A stretch of DNA of 64,000 bases from Leucocoprinus leucothites (GCA_013368445.1 JAACJO010000020.1:248001-312000), one strand, 5' to 3'; counted from the stretch's first letter, positions 1 to 13,760 are shown. Numbers and translations are program-made. Notes: a model not told the origin generated them from the letters alone.

Positions 1-24
1 CAAGGCAGTAAGGGAGGTTGAGGG

Positions 25-56
25 GGTTGTGGTTGTGGTTGTGGTTGTGGTTGTGG
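25..56. repeat. GGTTGT microsatellite
   Basis: Five perfect tandem copies of GGTTGT plus two extra G. Read in one frame it gives a run of valines, which makes a spurious open frame here. Confidence 0.95.
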
Positions 57-740
57 ACCAGGATGTGTTGGCTGCTGAGGTGAGCTATCTGTTCTATTCT
101 CTTTTGTTGGCTGACAGTCAGTGTAGAATCTTGCATTCCATACTTCTCAGTCATTTGCTTTGCCTGGGCACTCTTCTCACCTTGTTTTTGGACCTCGTAT
201 TTACTGTATCACAAGCTCTCATGTACACTGCATTCATTTGGACGTATTATGTACTGCTACTGTCAAAATAACATTGATATTCCTGCCTCCTCCAACCTGA
301 GTGTGATTGCTATCAGAGCCTAATCAGTGAGTAGCTTACATCCTGTTATGTTGTGGGACATTGAAGACCTGAGCATATCTTAGCTCACCTGACCATTGAA
401 CAGGTGCCATACTTGGGAGCCTGGCAGACATGGTGTCATCAGGTACATCCATGCATGCTCTTGCGGTCTGGCATGAGGTGGCATTGGTGTGCAATCTGGC
501 AACTGCTGGCCTGGGAGCCCAATGCATGCCTGTGCAGTCATTGTTATGTATATTGATTATATCTAGCATTTGTTCCATCTATAATACGAAGTCGATATTA
601 GCTTTACTTAAGTAATATCGCAATTATGTTTCTTCTTATTTGTTCTTGTATTTTCTCATTAGTTTTGACTTGTTTAGTTTTGTTTGGTTACGACTCGTTA
701 TGACTTGTTTGGTTTTGTTTGTATTTTGATGACATGTGAT
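57..740. other. No recognisable gene
   Basis: Short open frames only, none with a domain I recognise. Several TG/CA-rich stretches, including repeated GCATGC-type words near 455-530, look like old transposon or low-complexity sequence. The stretch ends at the left boundary of the solo LTR. Confidence 0.5.
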
Positions 741-1204
741 TGTTAAATATAGCTACGCTATATTTGGACTTACCTTGTGATCGATCAAATGATCAAAGAA
801 GAACTTCTTTAGAAGAACTTCTAAAGCTTCTTTGACAGATTGCATCTTATATAGTTTAATTAGCGTTAAGGAAGCTGTACACTTCTCTTCTTTCATTAGA
901 AGCCCTTAGCCCTAGTTAATAATAGATACCGACTTGTATCATATATAAGTCGTCGACATCTACCAAGGAGAAACATCGTTTCTACTTGGTTAGGTGGAGA
1001 CTCAATACGAGCCTTTATCTATACAAAGTCGAATTGAACTTAAGCTCTAAGATCTCAATTACTAAAGTCTTAACTCTATAATCGCCGTATTATAACTCTG
1101 ACTTAGTAAACGACTTTGTCGCTTACCGAGAAGGAGTCCCCTTTGATAAGATCAACTCGATACTTATCGCGCCAGCTTAGGACCGGGCCGGCGTCACTAT
1201 AACA
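741..1204 (+). mobile_element. Solo LTR of an LTR retrotransposon
   Basis: A 464-bp block begins TGTTAAATATAG and ends CACTATAACA, so it has the TG...CA ends of an LTR and short terminal inverted repeats TGTTA/TAACA. The five bases before it are GTGAT and after it GTCAT, an imperfect target-site duplication (4 of 5). Inside are the nested GATCAAATGATC and AAGAAGTTCTTC-type palindromes and TATA-like words common in fungal LTRs. No primer-binding site, gag or pol follows, so this looks like a solo LTR left by recombination. Orientation is arbitrary. Confidence 0.72.
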
Positions 1205-2433
1205 GTCATGGACCAAGCCCAGTCTGGTGAATATGGTGGGCCTGGCTGGCTCATGCATGTTCTGTTGAACATGCTATGTGCAGGTATTTATTTGGACCTT
1301 TTACTGATGTAATGCTCAATGAATATATGTATATGAGAACAAAATTGAGCAAGACATGTCTTAGGTGTATCCAAGGTACTTGTGCAGATCAGCTTAGAGC
1401 TACCCCATTGTCATAGCATGCCTAATATAGGTATGTTAATTAGGCCTAGAAATAAGTTGCAACTGTTGATGATGTATCCACCAATGCAACTGAGATATTT
1501 TTTTTTTTCACTCAGAAGTTGAAGAAGCACATTGATGAAAACTCTTCCTTCAAATCTATCAAGGACTGGTTCATTGAATCAATGAATTGTCTCCTTTAGC
1601 TCAGTAAACATGCCAGTTGGAGGTGGCAGCTCACCCAGCACGGGAACTGTGGGCCTGCTTCCACTGCCCCTCCTGGGCCACTCCCAATCCAATCATTTGT
1701 CAGTGAGCGCATAATCTAAATCAAGTATAGGTTCCATAGATGCTGCTGAATCTATGCACGAATCAAATTCTATAATATATTCGTGGCTCTCTTTCGAGAT
1801 TAAGCCTTATTGTGTGGTTGAATTAAATTCGTCACCATGTGCTAAGCTAATGGAATATTCTGTCCCTATGGCTGATTCTATGCCGAGGGACTAGTCTTAG
1901 ATAGATTTTGAATCCCAGATAGGTTTGGTGGTGACTAACAGATTAATAAACAAGGATTGAATGGCTCCTCAGCATCGATTCTAGATCTGGACAATTGTTT
2001 GGTCGTCATCACGGAATCAATTGTTTATTTTATGTCTGGTATAGGACATGTGGTTAGTTACGAATCAATCCATGAATCAATCTCGTGAATCGATTTCTTG
2101 GTACATTCGTGACCCATCGCCGAACTAGCTTTGTCTCTTGTGCTTGTTCTTACTCAATTTTGAAAAAAAAAATTGGCACAACCCAAAAAGCGTGGGAAAA
2201 ATACAAAAAGTGTGCCAATTGATGTCTAAAATTGAGCTGAGTCTTGTACAGGTCCTTTTATCAAGCCGATCCTGAGAAACCCAACTAGCTGAGTTTGATT
2301 GTCCCTTACTGTAGTACATCCAACCCCTCAATTGAGTCCAATTACACCATTACACAGCTCAAATTCAATAATAACATCAAGATACAGTAACCCCTCTCAC
2401 TGCACAACTCTATCCAACCACTCACTCCCCCAT
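1205..2433. other. Gene-free stretch, probably degenerate repeats
   Basis: No coding region could be supported. A short frame around 1510-1600 looks protein-like but is closed by stops and I cannot name a family. Around 1950-2110 the word GAATC recurs in CGTGAATC/GAATCAAT contexts. The right end, about 2300-2433, is the 3' flank of PRP43, which ends at 2434 on the minus strand. Confidence 0.5.
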
Positions 2434-5232
<2,799 letters not shown>

Positions 5233-5337
5233 GTGTTTTCTGCCAACAACAGTCCCTGCCAGAATTTTAGAAATCTCCCCCACGTGACCTATATGATGCC
5301 CAACCAAATCACAATTTCATCCTCCTCCTCCACCGCG
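5233..5337. promoter_or_regulatory. Short divergent promoter of PRP43 and MAK21
   Basis: Only about 105 bp separate the two start codons. It holds CACGTG at 5281-5286 in the context CCACGTGAC, which on the minus strand is GTCACGTG, matching the Cbf1/CDEI-type bHLH consensus RTCACRTG. Both genes serve ribosome biogenesis, so shared control is plausible. The binding itself is inferred. Confidence 0.6.
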
Positions 5338-8300
5338 ATGGCGCGCGCAGACTCCAAAAAAGTCACAGCCGCCCACACAAAACTAGTAAAACATGATGCA
5401 AAACAAAAACAAAAAGAGCCTGCAAAATCAGACTCGACTATCGTGCCCCCATCCTCGCTCTGGCACACTGTCCTCCCTCCACTGCCATCTACAGACCTCC
5501 CAACACCGACTGCTGCCCAGGTAAACTCTCTCACTGAAAAGGGCGCTTCTCTGCTGGACAAGGACACCAAGAGCTTTCTCTCTGCTTCATCTTCATCCTC
5601 CGAGGCCACTTTTTTCACCAAAGTTATACACTCTGGTACCCTCTCCGATAGGCTCAGTGCTTTAACTTTGCTCGTGCAAAGTAGTCCTCTACACAACACA
5701 AAAGCCCTTGATACGCTCAAAGGAATGTCAGGGAAAGGCGGTGGAGGCAGAGACGAGAGCTTGAAGGCTTTACGTTGCATCGTTGATTGGTGGGTTGGCG
5801 GTGGTGCACCAGGTCGAAAGCTCAAGTAAGGATTTGATCAATTATCTCCCTGATTTTTTACTCATATTTATCAGATATTTCCGCGACCAGCCACTTCTCC
5901 ACCCTAAAGTCTCTGACGAATACCTTCTCATATGGTATTTTGAAGACTGGCTGAAGAAATATTTTTTCTCCGTTCTCCAAATTCTCGAGGTGGGTTCAAC
6001 ATAGCCCTATTCCCACTCCCCATCTCACACTTTAGTAGACTCTTTCGCTCGACCCACTACCTTACGTCCGAACACAAGCGATATCCCTCATCTTTACCCT
6101 CCTAAAGGACAAACCCGAACAAGAACAAAATCTTCTCCGACTCCTCGTCAACAAACTCGTACGCATCTCATCTCTTCCCTTCACTTTAACCCACCCCTAA
6201 CCCATCTCTATCACAGGGCGATACCTCAAAATCAATATGCTCACGCGCATCCTACTACCTCCTCCAACTCCTCCAAACCCACCCTTCCATGAAATCCATC
6301 GTCGTCCGCGAAATCATCTCTCTCGTCCTCAAACCCTCCCCCTCCGCACCTACCACGACGCCTACCACGACCCCAACCAATAAACACATCCGCTTCGCCT
6401 CTCCCGAACCCTCCTCCAAATCAAAGTCAAAAAAACCACAACAAGATAAAAAACCTCGAAGTAACCCACACGCCCAATACTACGCAACCATCACCTTTAA
6501 CCAAATCGTGCTCACCCCCTCTACAACCGATCGCGAAGTCGCCGTTCGTCTGATTGATATCTATTTTGAACTCTTCAAAGACGTTCTCGGCTCCGATCCC
6601 GAGAAAAGTAGTGGCGACGATGTTCAAGAGGACGACGAGGATGAGAAACTCTTGGAAAAGGACGGTCAAGTTCTCAAAGACAAAAAGGGCCGTGTTGTCG
6701 TCAAAGGGAAGCAGGGCAAAAGCAAGGCAAAAGGCAAAGAAATTAGCGGTGCAGCAGGGTTCATCGAAGTCGAAGATTCCAACTCCAAACTCATCTCTGC
6801 TCTGCTAACGGGCGTGAATCGTGCTCTTCCCTTTGCCAAAGTCGAACTCGGCGACACAAAGTAACCCTTCAACTTCCCTTCCTTCCGTCTCCATAATACT
6901 TATCTCACTTTTTATTTCTTTCAATCCAGAATCAACGCACACCTCGACACTCTCTTCCTCATCACCCACAAATCCACATTCAACATCTCTCTCCAGTCCC
7001 TCGTCCTAATCCACCAAATCTCTCTCACCCTCTCTTCTACCTCCACCTCCCCTACGTCCCCTCCCTCCTCGTCTACAGCAAAACCCATCATCGATCGTTA
7101 CTTTCGCACACTCTATTCCTCCCTACACGACCCGCGTCTCAGCACATCCTCCAAACAAGCCATGTACCTCAACCTCCTCTACAAATCCATCAAAGCCGAT
7201 CCCGAACCTTCACCCGAACGTAAAATGGCTCTTGTTAAACGATTTACGCAAGTACTTGCGAGTGGCGGAAGTGGTGCAACGGAGTTCGTTGCTGGGGGTT
7301 TGTATTTACTCGGCGAGGTTTGCACTACGGGCTCTATACGTCTGATGAAATCGCGATCTGATTTTTTTTTTCGTTCTCGCATTTAGTTATTCAGTACAGT
7401 CCCGGGACTTCGTTCTATGATTTTCTCCACTCCCAAACCCAATAGCTCGAGCGAAACATACGATCCTCGCAAACGCGACCCTCTCTATGCACACGCAAGC
7501 ACCTCGCCCCTGTGGGAACTCGTGCGTCTCCTCCCTCCCTCATCCTTTCAGCCACACCTAACTCCTTCCCCCTTTCTTGTTTCGCTAGACACCCCTACTA
7601 TACCACTATCACCCCACTATATCGCTCCTCGCCCGTCAACTCCTCACAGCCCAACCACTCACTGCCACACCCAACCTCTCCCAAAATACTCTCTCCCATT
7701 TCCTCGATCGATTCGTCTACAAAAATCCCAAGCAAAAAATTTCAGCTATCGAAGGCAAAGGTAATAGCTCCACCCCTCCCTCTCATCACTCCCTTTCTCA
7801 CTTTTCCTCATTTCAATCCATTACTCACCACCCATTCCCTTTTCAACAAAGGTTCCAGCGCAATGCAACCAGCAGGCAGCTCCATCCAAGGCGTCAAACT
7901 TCTCAAAGGCGAAGTCCCCGACGCTACTCAAGTCAACACTCCCTCATTCTGGAAAAACAAAAAAGAGTCGCAGATCCCCGCTGACCAGATGTTTTATTAT
8001 AATTATTTCAAGAGGAAGGACGAATTAGAGAAGAGGGGCAGAAAGAAGCGGGAGGTTGATGAGGAGGACGAAGATGAAGATGAAGATGAGGAAGATGACG
8101 AGGGTGAAAGCGAGAAGGATCAGGAGATGGGCGAGGAAGGTGAGAGTGAGGGCAAGGAGGATGATGAGGGTGACGAAGCAGCAGATGAGGACAGCGACCT
8201 CGAAGAAGCCGAAGTCTGGAAGGTAAACCATGCACTTTTTCCTCTTCTTCAAATACGATAATTTATATCACCTGCAGGCCATGAAAGCAACAATGCCAAA

Positions 8301-8781
8301 AGAAGGGGACGACGAAGACCTCGTATCCGACAGCGAACTCGACGACGAAGAGGGCGAGGCCGGCCTCCCATCCGATTTCTCCGCCGCCATGGCTAGCGAT
8401 AATGAGGACCTCGTTTTCAACGAATCCGAAGCCGAAACTTCCGCAGCCTCTGACGACGAAGAGCACGATAAACAAGATGACGATGACGACGATGACGCCC
8501 TCTCACTCGTCGAGGGCTCTGACAACGAAGACCTCATCCCTCTAAACGACCTCCCTGACGGCCTTATTGCCTACGACGGCTCATCCTCCGAAGGAGAAGG
8601 AGAAGGAGAATGGGGAGGGATCACCACCTCTGACAAAAACAAAAAGCGCAAGCGAGGCGCAGGAGAAGAAAAGGATTCTACTGACAGCAAACGCAAAAAG
8701 TCGAAACGTTCTTTACCTACATTCGCCAACTATGAGGATTACGCTAAGATGATTGAGGAAGGACCGGAGGATGATATTTAA
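5338..8781 (+). CDS. MAK21: Mak21/Noc1 CBF-family ribosome biogenesis factor
   Basis: 60S pre-ribosome assembly factor (CBF/Mak21 family) of the nucleolus, partner of Noc2 in yeast. Recognised from [19 protein letters not shown] near the N-terminus, then [54 protein letters not shown], and the CBF-domain end [13 protein letters not shown]. These are followed by [19 protein letters not shown] and [20 protein letters not shown]. The C-terminus is long, very acidic and then basic (EDEDEDEE and KKRKRG tracts), ending [17 protein letters not shown] as in the family. At least six short introns. The start ATGGCGCGCGCAGAC at 5338 is preferred; ATGs at 5293/5296 are alternatives. Confidence 0.92.
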
Positions 8782-9185
8782 GTTGTGTGAGAGTAAACTA
8801 CTACGTTATGTATTAGGGAGTGAACTAATCTCAAAGGCAGGAGGTAATGCAATGTGATAGCCTACCCTCAATTTGTTCGCATTAGTATCTAACTGGGTTT
8901 GTCATGCCTGACCGACTTGTCTATGACCAACTTGATTAGCAGAGAAATGAGCTGAAACCTGAGTGGTCTGGTGTAACTTGTAACAAGACTATTACGCAAA
9001 TGCTGGTGCATCTGAGGGAGAGCATCTTGCTGAGACCTATTCCAATTGCATTTTCCACGTGTATGTATATTATATAATCGAGGTTCAAACTTCGACATTT
9101 TATTTCCGAGCGCCATAAATAGCTAGCCGAATTTACTCAATCCTCCTTACTTGCCTCAGACTTCAGCTCTTTGCCTTGTTTGCAA
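8782..9185. other. Convergent intergenic region with a dispersed repeat copy
   Basis: Lies between the convergent 3' ends of MAK21 and the 9186-10193 gene. The only structure seen is one copy of a roughly 47-bp dispersed repeat (8936-8982). A CACGTG at 9056-9061 is probably chance. Confidence 0.6.
8936..8982. repeat. Dispersed short repeat, copy 1
   Basis: Closely matches 27688-27734: both contain TTAGCAGAGAAATGAG followed by GAAA, CTGAG, GGTCTG and TGTA with a few substitutions. The flanks diverge. Could be a relic of a small non-autonomous element. Confidence 0.6.
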
Positions 9186-10193
9186 TCATAGTGATGATCT
9201 TTGCTCAAGGAACAGGCCTGCAACAATCAAATCAGTTTCTGAAAACAATAGGAGCGATACTTGAACAAACCTATCGGCGGCTGCAGCTTATTCTGCCAGA
9301 TGTCAACACGGCATCCGGGGCTAACACAGAATATCTCGAACGTCGCGATCTTGTCAGCAGGGCAACGGACCTCCCGCGATACATGAGTGCTATTGGGCTG
9401 CACCCGAAAACTGAAAATGTGGCCTCTGCGCCGAGGACGAGTATTATACGAAAGGTATCGTGGGTCGATCCACTGTGAAGCTTCGAGCTCCCAGACTTCT
9501 AGGTCGCTTGTATCACCCTCCAGCAACCAGTTTCTCTCGCGCTCTGCTTCGTTGTCTGGGTCGCTCGGGTTATACTGGGCACTTCCGGGGAGAGCAAGCT
9601 TTAGTTTACACCATTCCATTCCGAAATCGCGAGCGCGGAATTGCATCACGGTTGAGATCTACTACCAGCGTCAGCAAGCGTTTATTTTGAGCATGCAGGA
9701 TTAAACGAGCCTGGTTGGTCGCTAAGACGTTGCGGTCATCTGGAGAGACGGTCCCGAAATATGTGGATCTACGACGAGGATCCACGGGGTAGACGAACTT
9801 CGGTCGGCTGCGGTCAACTTGAGCAATAACGCCCGCGAATGTTGATATCTTGACATTCGGGAAAGGGTGCCTGGTAAAGTTTATCCTTTCGAGCCCAATG
9901 AACTGATTCGGGCGAGGGAGGGACGCCAAGTCGGGCTCTCTGTGCAAGAGATATGGCACTGACATGTACGCCAGGTACACCAGATTGAAGGTTGTGCATG
10001 TGATCGCAAGGAGAGTTGCTATCTTCGACAACCTTGACATCGGGGCTGCCGACGGGGTGCTCTCTACAACAAGATTTGTTAGGTACTCTTCCTCGGTTGA
10101 TTCACGAGACTTACTTCCAAGGAGACCTTCCTCATCGCTGAGGTCAGAGTCGGAAAGTGTAACACGGTGTTCGCGCTGTCTGAAAAACAGCAT
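9186..10193 (-). CDS. Single-pass membrane protein, But2-C-terminal-like
   Basis: About 310 residues in three exons. The acidic, Ser-rich cytosolic N-terminus (SDSDLSDEEGLLG) is followed by one membrane segment near residue 60-80 (IATLLAITCTTFNLVYLAYM). Then comes an ectodomain with LPRPNQFIGLERINF, QFRARDFGMEWCKLKL and paired Cys toward the end. The pattern resembles basidiomycete proteins often labelled But2 C-terminal domain; the molecular function is unknown to me. The last intron is needed for the end: IG joins LFLEQRSSL and the stop is at 9186-9188. It diverges from the first UstYa-like gene, with about 350 bp of shared upstream DNA. Confidence 0.65.
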
Positions 10194-10543
10194 GTTGGGG
10201 GATGTATGTGAGGTATGTGAGCAAAGGTCTGGTTAGGTCCTAATCATGGAACTAATATGGGAAGATAAATATCTATGGGCCAGATATCGATTCGGGGTCC
10301 CCGCTTTATCCACCAAACAGATGGCATCCCATATTTGCGTCGAAATCGGTCCCTGAATCGCAACATGGCATCATCCTTCTTTGGTGGCTGATTTGTGCTA
10401 CATACGGGTTACCGCTGTTGTGGCTCGATTAATTAATTCAAGCAATGAAACGGAAGACCTATGGAGCCATCAGATGCCATAAGTTAAGATGTAGGAAAAC
10501 ACTGACGGACAATCCCAAGACAGCCCTAACACCAAAGCTTGCC
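10194..10543. promoter_or_regulatory. Shared upstream region of divergent genes
   Basis: 350 bp between the But2-like gene (minus) and the first UstYa-like gene (plus). No specific motif was identified. An ATG at 10445 is in frame with the downstream gene, but the segment it would add is basic and unlike the family. Confidence 0.4.
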
Positions 10544-11101
10544 ATGCCCTCCACCACCTGCAGACCCTACAGCAATCCCCTCAAATTCAGTGGTCTAGCC
10601 ACGCTCGTAGCAATCGTTGTCTTCTCGATTGTATTAACAAATCGCGGGCCCAGCGCTCCATTTACGCCTGGTAAGTACCTTGACGGCGGCGCACTAGGCC
10701 AATCTAATGTCTACCATGCAGAGCTTCGAGCTAAAGCGTCTACTCAAGAGTTTCGCAAAGTAGGCGTATGGATTGACAACTCCCAACATTACTTCATGAG
10801 GGGAAGCCCCGCGGACGAGGAATGGAAAGCCCTTGCTCCGCCCGTCGATGAAGATGGAGAGTTTTCGTCCATCGCCATGATCCACCAACTCCAATGCCTC
10901 GCTGCCATCCGCCAGGAGTACCTATACCACGCAACCCCCGAAGTAGCGCAGCACTGCATGGAGTATATTCATCAATCCATCCTATGTTCCGCTGACACTC
11001 GATTGGAGACCGTGGGCTTTTCCAAGCCTCCTCACGTAATTGGTTTACCAGGAGAATATGTGTGCAAAGACTGGAATGCGTTGTTGCCGAGGCGCGCATG
11101 A
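10544..11101 (+). CDS. UstYa/DUF3328-family protein with altered motifs (UstYa-1)
   Basis: Type II membrane protein: one hydrophobic segment (GLATLVAIVVFSIVLTNRG) and a lumenal DUF3328 domain. Known family members oxidise ribosomal peptide precursors (ustiloxin, cyclochlorotine). The usual pair of HxxHC motifs is recognisable but damaged: the first is HQLQC (second His lost) and the second VAQHC (first His lost), inside HCMEYIHQSILCSAD. That may make it a non-catalytic partner. One 51-nt intron, 10671-10721, is a multiple of three without a stop, so retention would leave an open frame. 168 residues if spliced, 185 if retained. The end KDWNALLPRRA is typical. A second UstYa-like gene follows 390 bp downstream on the same strand. 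Confidence 0.85.
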   Translation: MPSTTCRPYSNPLKFSGLATLVAIVVFSIVLTNRGPSAPFTPGKYLDGGALGQSNVYHAELRAKASTQEFRKVGVWIDNSQHYFMRGSPADEEWKALAPPVDEDGEFSSIAMIHQLQCLAAIRQEYLYHATPEVAQHCMEYIHQSILCSADTRLETVGFSKPPHVIGLPGEYVCKDWNALLPRRA

Positions 11102-11492
11102 GAAAGATCAAAGCCCACTCTTTTGTCCATGTATCATCATTTCATCTATCTGATATATACAAAATACTACAATTCTTCTTGGCAGCGAGTATATATTCGA
11201 AGGTTATGAGAATAGGCTGCATCTCTCCACCAACCGGGTCACAACCGATCTCGATCAACCCTCTATCTCGATCAACCCCTATCAACCCTCTATCATATGA
11301 TGAAACTGGCAGGACATTACTTACGTACATAGTAACACACAATGTTAAATATAGCATGCTGAACCGCGACCCGTCGAACCTCGAAAACAGTGTTTATATA
11401 TAGCAACAACATGAAACTTCGACGCATCATTTAGGATTAGGCCACCCAAAAGCACCAGCCGGCTCTCATCACTACCCTGTTATCCAGAAACC
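11102..11492. other. Intergenic, with a short tandem motif
   Basis: Between two UstYa-like genes. Around 11248-11292 the words TCTCGATCAACCC and CTATCAACCCTC recur in tandem. No gene seen. Confidence 0.5.
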
Positions 11493-12128
11493 ATGCTCTC
11501 TCAGCGAGGGTGGACCATCATCCTCTTTCTCAATATTGCCTTCATTATCTCGCGTACCTCCTTGTGTAGCATCGGGAAAGTAAAATACAGTATGCTTCAT
11601 ATTAACTTATCTCCATTTCTCACCTCACGAACGCTGGTAGGTTACATTGGCAAAGACTATCCCGTGCAGCTGCCCGTGCAGCTAGACCTAGTGCAGGCCA
11701 CATTCGACTGCTCAGTTCGCTACACCCTCAACACCTCCGTCGCAGGGGAAATCTGGAACAAGTCCACCGACACCCGCAACGGAGGCTTCGTTCGTCTTGG
11801 ACCCGATCGTCGCGTCTTTGCGGTCTCAATGTTCCACGAGCTGCATTGCATGTCCGCTATCAGTAGTGCATTAAACGAGCCAATCCAAACACCAATGCTG
11901 GATGGACACATAGGACACTGCTTGAATTATTTGCGAATGTTCATCCAGTGCAATGCGGATGCCACGGAGGAGCCCGTTGTTAAGATCTCGACCCTGAAGA
12001 GTCAAGGCTGCGCACCTTCGTTCATTAGACGGTGTTCCAACTGGAATACTCTATACGATTTCCTCTCCGGAAACTACCTCGCCTTTCATGAACACAAAGT
12101 TGTGAATGGTACCTGGACTCGTGAGTAG
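11493..12128 (+). CDS. UstYa/DUF3328-family oxidase-like protein (UstYa-2)
   Basis: N-terminal membrane anchor (GWTIILFLNIAFIISRTSL) and a complete DUF3328 domain with both canonical motifs: HELHC and HIGHC, the latter in HCLNYLRMFIQCNAD, followed by the family's GC..RRCSNWNTLYDF ending. Such proteins oxidise or cyclise peptides in fungal RiPP pathways; the substrate here is unknown. A 51-nt intron at 11590-11640 has no in-frame stop. Its position matches the intron of the paralogue at 21446-22079, to which this protein is roughly two-thirds identical. The annotated stop falls inside a good splice-donor string (GTGAGTAGG), so a small extra 3' exon is possible. Both paralogues share CAGAAACC directly before ATG. 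Confidence 0.88.
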   Translation: MLSQRGWTIILFLNIAFIISRTSLCSIGKVKYSMLHINLSPFLTSRTLVGYIGKDYPVQLPVQLDLVQATFDCSVRYTLNTSVAGEIWNKSTDTRNGGFVRLGPDRRVFAVSMFHELHCMSAISSALNEPIQTPMLDGHIGHCLNYLRMFIQCNADATEEPVVKISTLKSQGCAPSFIRRCSNWNTLYDFLSGNYLAFHEHKVVNGTWTRE

Positions 12129-13571
12129 GCTCTGCAAAACGATTCTGAAACTCGATACTGAACGAGCAATAGTAGAGTGATTCACGGGAAAGCTCTAGGG
12201 AACCAATCAACAGACCCATGTTGATTAACGCACGTTGACTAATCAGATAGGTTAATTCTAGAGATAGCACAACGTAACACAAAGCCTGGGATGTAGTATA
12301 GCACTGGAAAGAGATATTAAAATGTGATTCACGATTCACCAGACTTTGGGCAAATTTTCTCAAGGTGTGTTGGTTCTACCAAACCTCTGGGACGCTAAAT
12401 CAAAACCAATGAGCCATGGAAGTGAAAGGGCATGCAAGGATCTATAGACGAGATGACCGATGGCCCGAGGTTCCCTTTAGGTTTGAGTTCAGCATCTTGC
12501 TGTTCGAGAGGTCAGAATCAGAAGATAGTCACAAAGCCACTCGCATTTTGGTTCGTTTCAAGTGTACGGGACCGCGCGGTAGAGATAATAGAAGTTACAA
12601 TCTTTGAAATCAGAGCTTTTTATCGTTGAAATCAGAACCTATCTCAAGGTTGAGACAGTAGAAGTCACAATCGTTGAAACCAGAACCCACTATTTTCAAT
12701 CTTTTTCTCCGGCATTGATGCTCTCACTACTGCGGCCCTGTCCACGAGTCGCATGCCACAGATGGTGCATCGTCTTTGATGGATTGAAGACGCCGCCTGC
12801 CAAATACCATGTCTCCGAGAATAGGTCGTGACACTGTGGGATGTGGTATTCGGATGTTCGCCAGATGAGGCGCCACAGCAGCAGTTGAAGCAATTGGAGG
12901 TCGTTGACCGTTGAGATGCAAATATCCTCGGCAGTCCGAGTCGTAGCTACTTGCTCACCGAGGCCTCAACGCCGTGTTTTCGCATTTTGGTACCTTGTTC
13001 TTCTTGCAAGTTGCCACGAACCCAGTTTTTGTAGAATTCTTTGATTGCGATATGCCACCGTGAACGCTTCGTTGATCACCTCGAAACCCGTCCGGCCATA
13101 CTAGTCGTTTTCTCGACAGTTTACGATCCTGTTGTTCCATTTGGCTAATGTGCCGTATGACCTCAGGCTGTGCTGCTCTCCTGCTACATCTCATACCTGC
13201 CTCGGCATGTTTACAAGGAGTTTATCCGTTTAGATGGGTCTCACTCACAAGTATAACGTCACGGTCTTATTAGCGACACGATGATGGCAGTCGTGGAATG
13301 GAATATGACTACTTGGATAATACTGCTGCCTTCATCATTTAAACTAATTACTTCCCTTCACCGCGTCGAGCCTCAGACCAACTAGGGCATGTTCATTCCC
13401 TCTATTCAACGACGCAATATATTTGTAATATAAGAAAATCACATTTAGTAACTAGGTAACTCTTCTCTCAAGGCCAATGTACTGATAATTTGTCATCTGT
13501 GAAGTGTGTAGAAGGTAGGATAATATTTATTTCGCGCGACAATCACTACTTACAATCAAGATGGGTGACCC
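12129..13571. other. Long intergenic stretch, no gene recognised
   Basis: Several short frames but none credible. 12588-12688 contains an imperfect repeat of GAAGTTACAATC-TTGAAATCAGAAC units. The 3' end abuts the small secreted-peptide gene. Confidence 0.5.
12588..12688. repeat. Imperfect short tandem repeat
   Basis: Units at about 12588-12614 and 12657-12688 share GAAGT-ACAATC-TTGAAA-CAGA. A partial unit at 12622-12640 carries ATCGTTGAAATCAGAACC. Confidence 0.6.
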
Positions 13572-13760
13572 CTAGAACCAATGAGGAGCATCTTGTTGAG
13601 TGCTATCAGGGTCTACAAATTCTGAAAGAGATGACGCATGTCAATTATATCATCCATTAATGAAGGAGGTACGAGCGTTACCTCCGTCATCGGGCAAAGG
13701 GATGGCAATGGTAAAAGCGGTGAGAGACGCGAGGACAATCAAGGAGGCAAAAAAGCGCAT
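13572..13760 (-). CDS. Small secreted peptide gene, 42 residues, two exons
   Basis: Too short for ordinary gene calling and split by an intron. Exon 1 (13682-13760) begins ATGCGC and encodes a clear signal peptide, MRFFASLIVLASLTAFTIA, followed by IPLPDDG. A 60-nt intron (13622-13681, GTAACG to TTTCAG) joins it in frame to exon 2, which ends DAPHWF and a TAG at 13572-13574. The predicted mature part is about 23 residues, acidic, Cys-free, with an aromatic WF end. It lies between UstYa-2 and the MFS exporter, so a precursor peptide of a UstYa-type pathway is possible. No dibasic Kex2 site or core repeat is present, so a simple secreted peptide is equally possible. Confidence 0.6.

Noticed and set aside
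5289..5825. 178-codon open frame antisense to MAK21 exon 1
   Set aside because: Shadow of the real gene; the plus-strand frame has the family motifs.
10445..10543. Upstream in-frame ATG extending UstYa-1
   Set aside because: It would add a basic, Cys-containing segment before the membrane anchor, unlike the family; the ATG at 10544 fits better.
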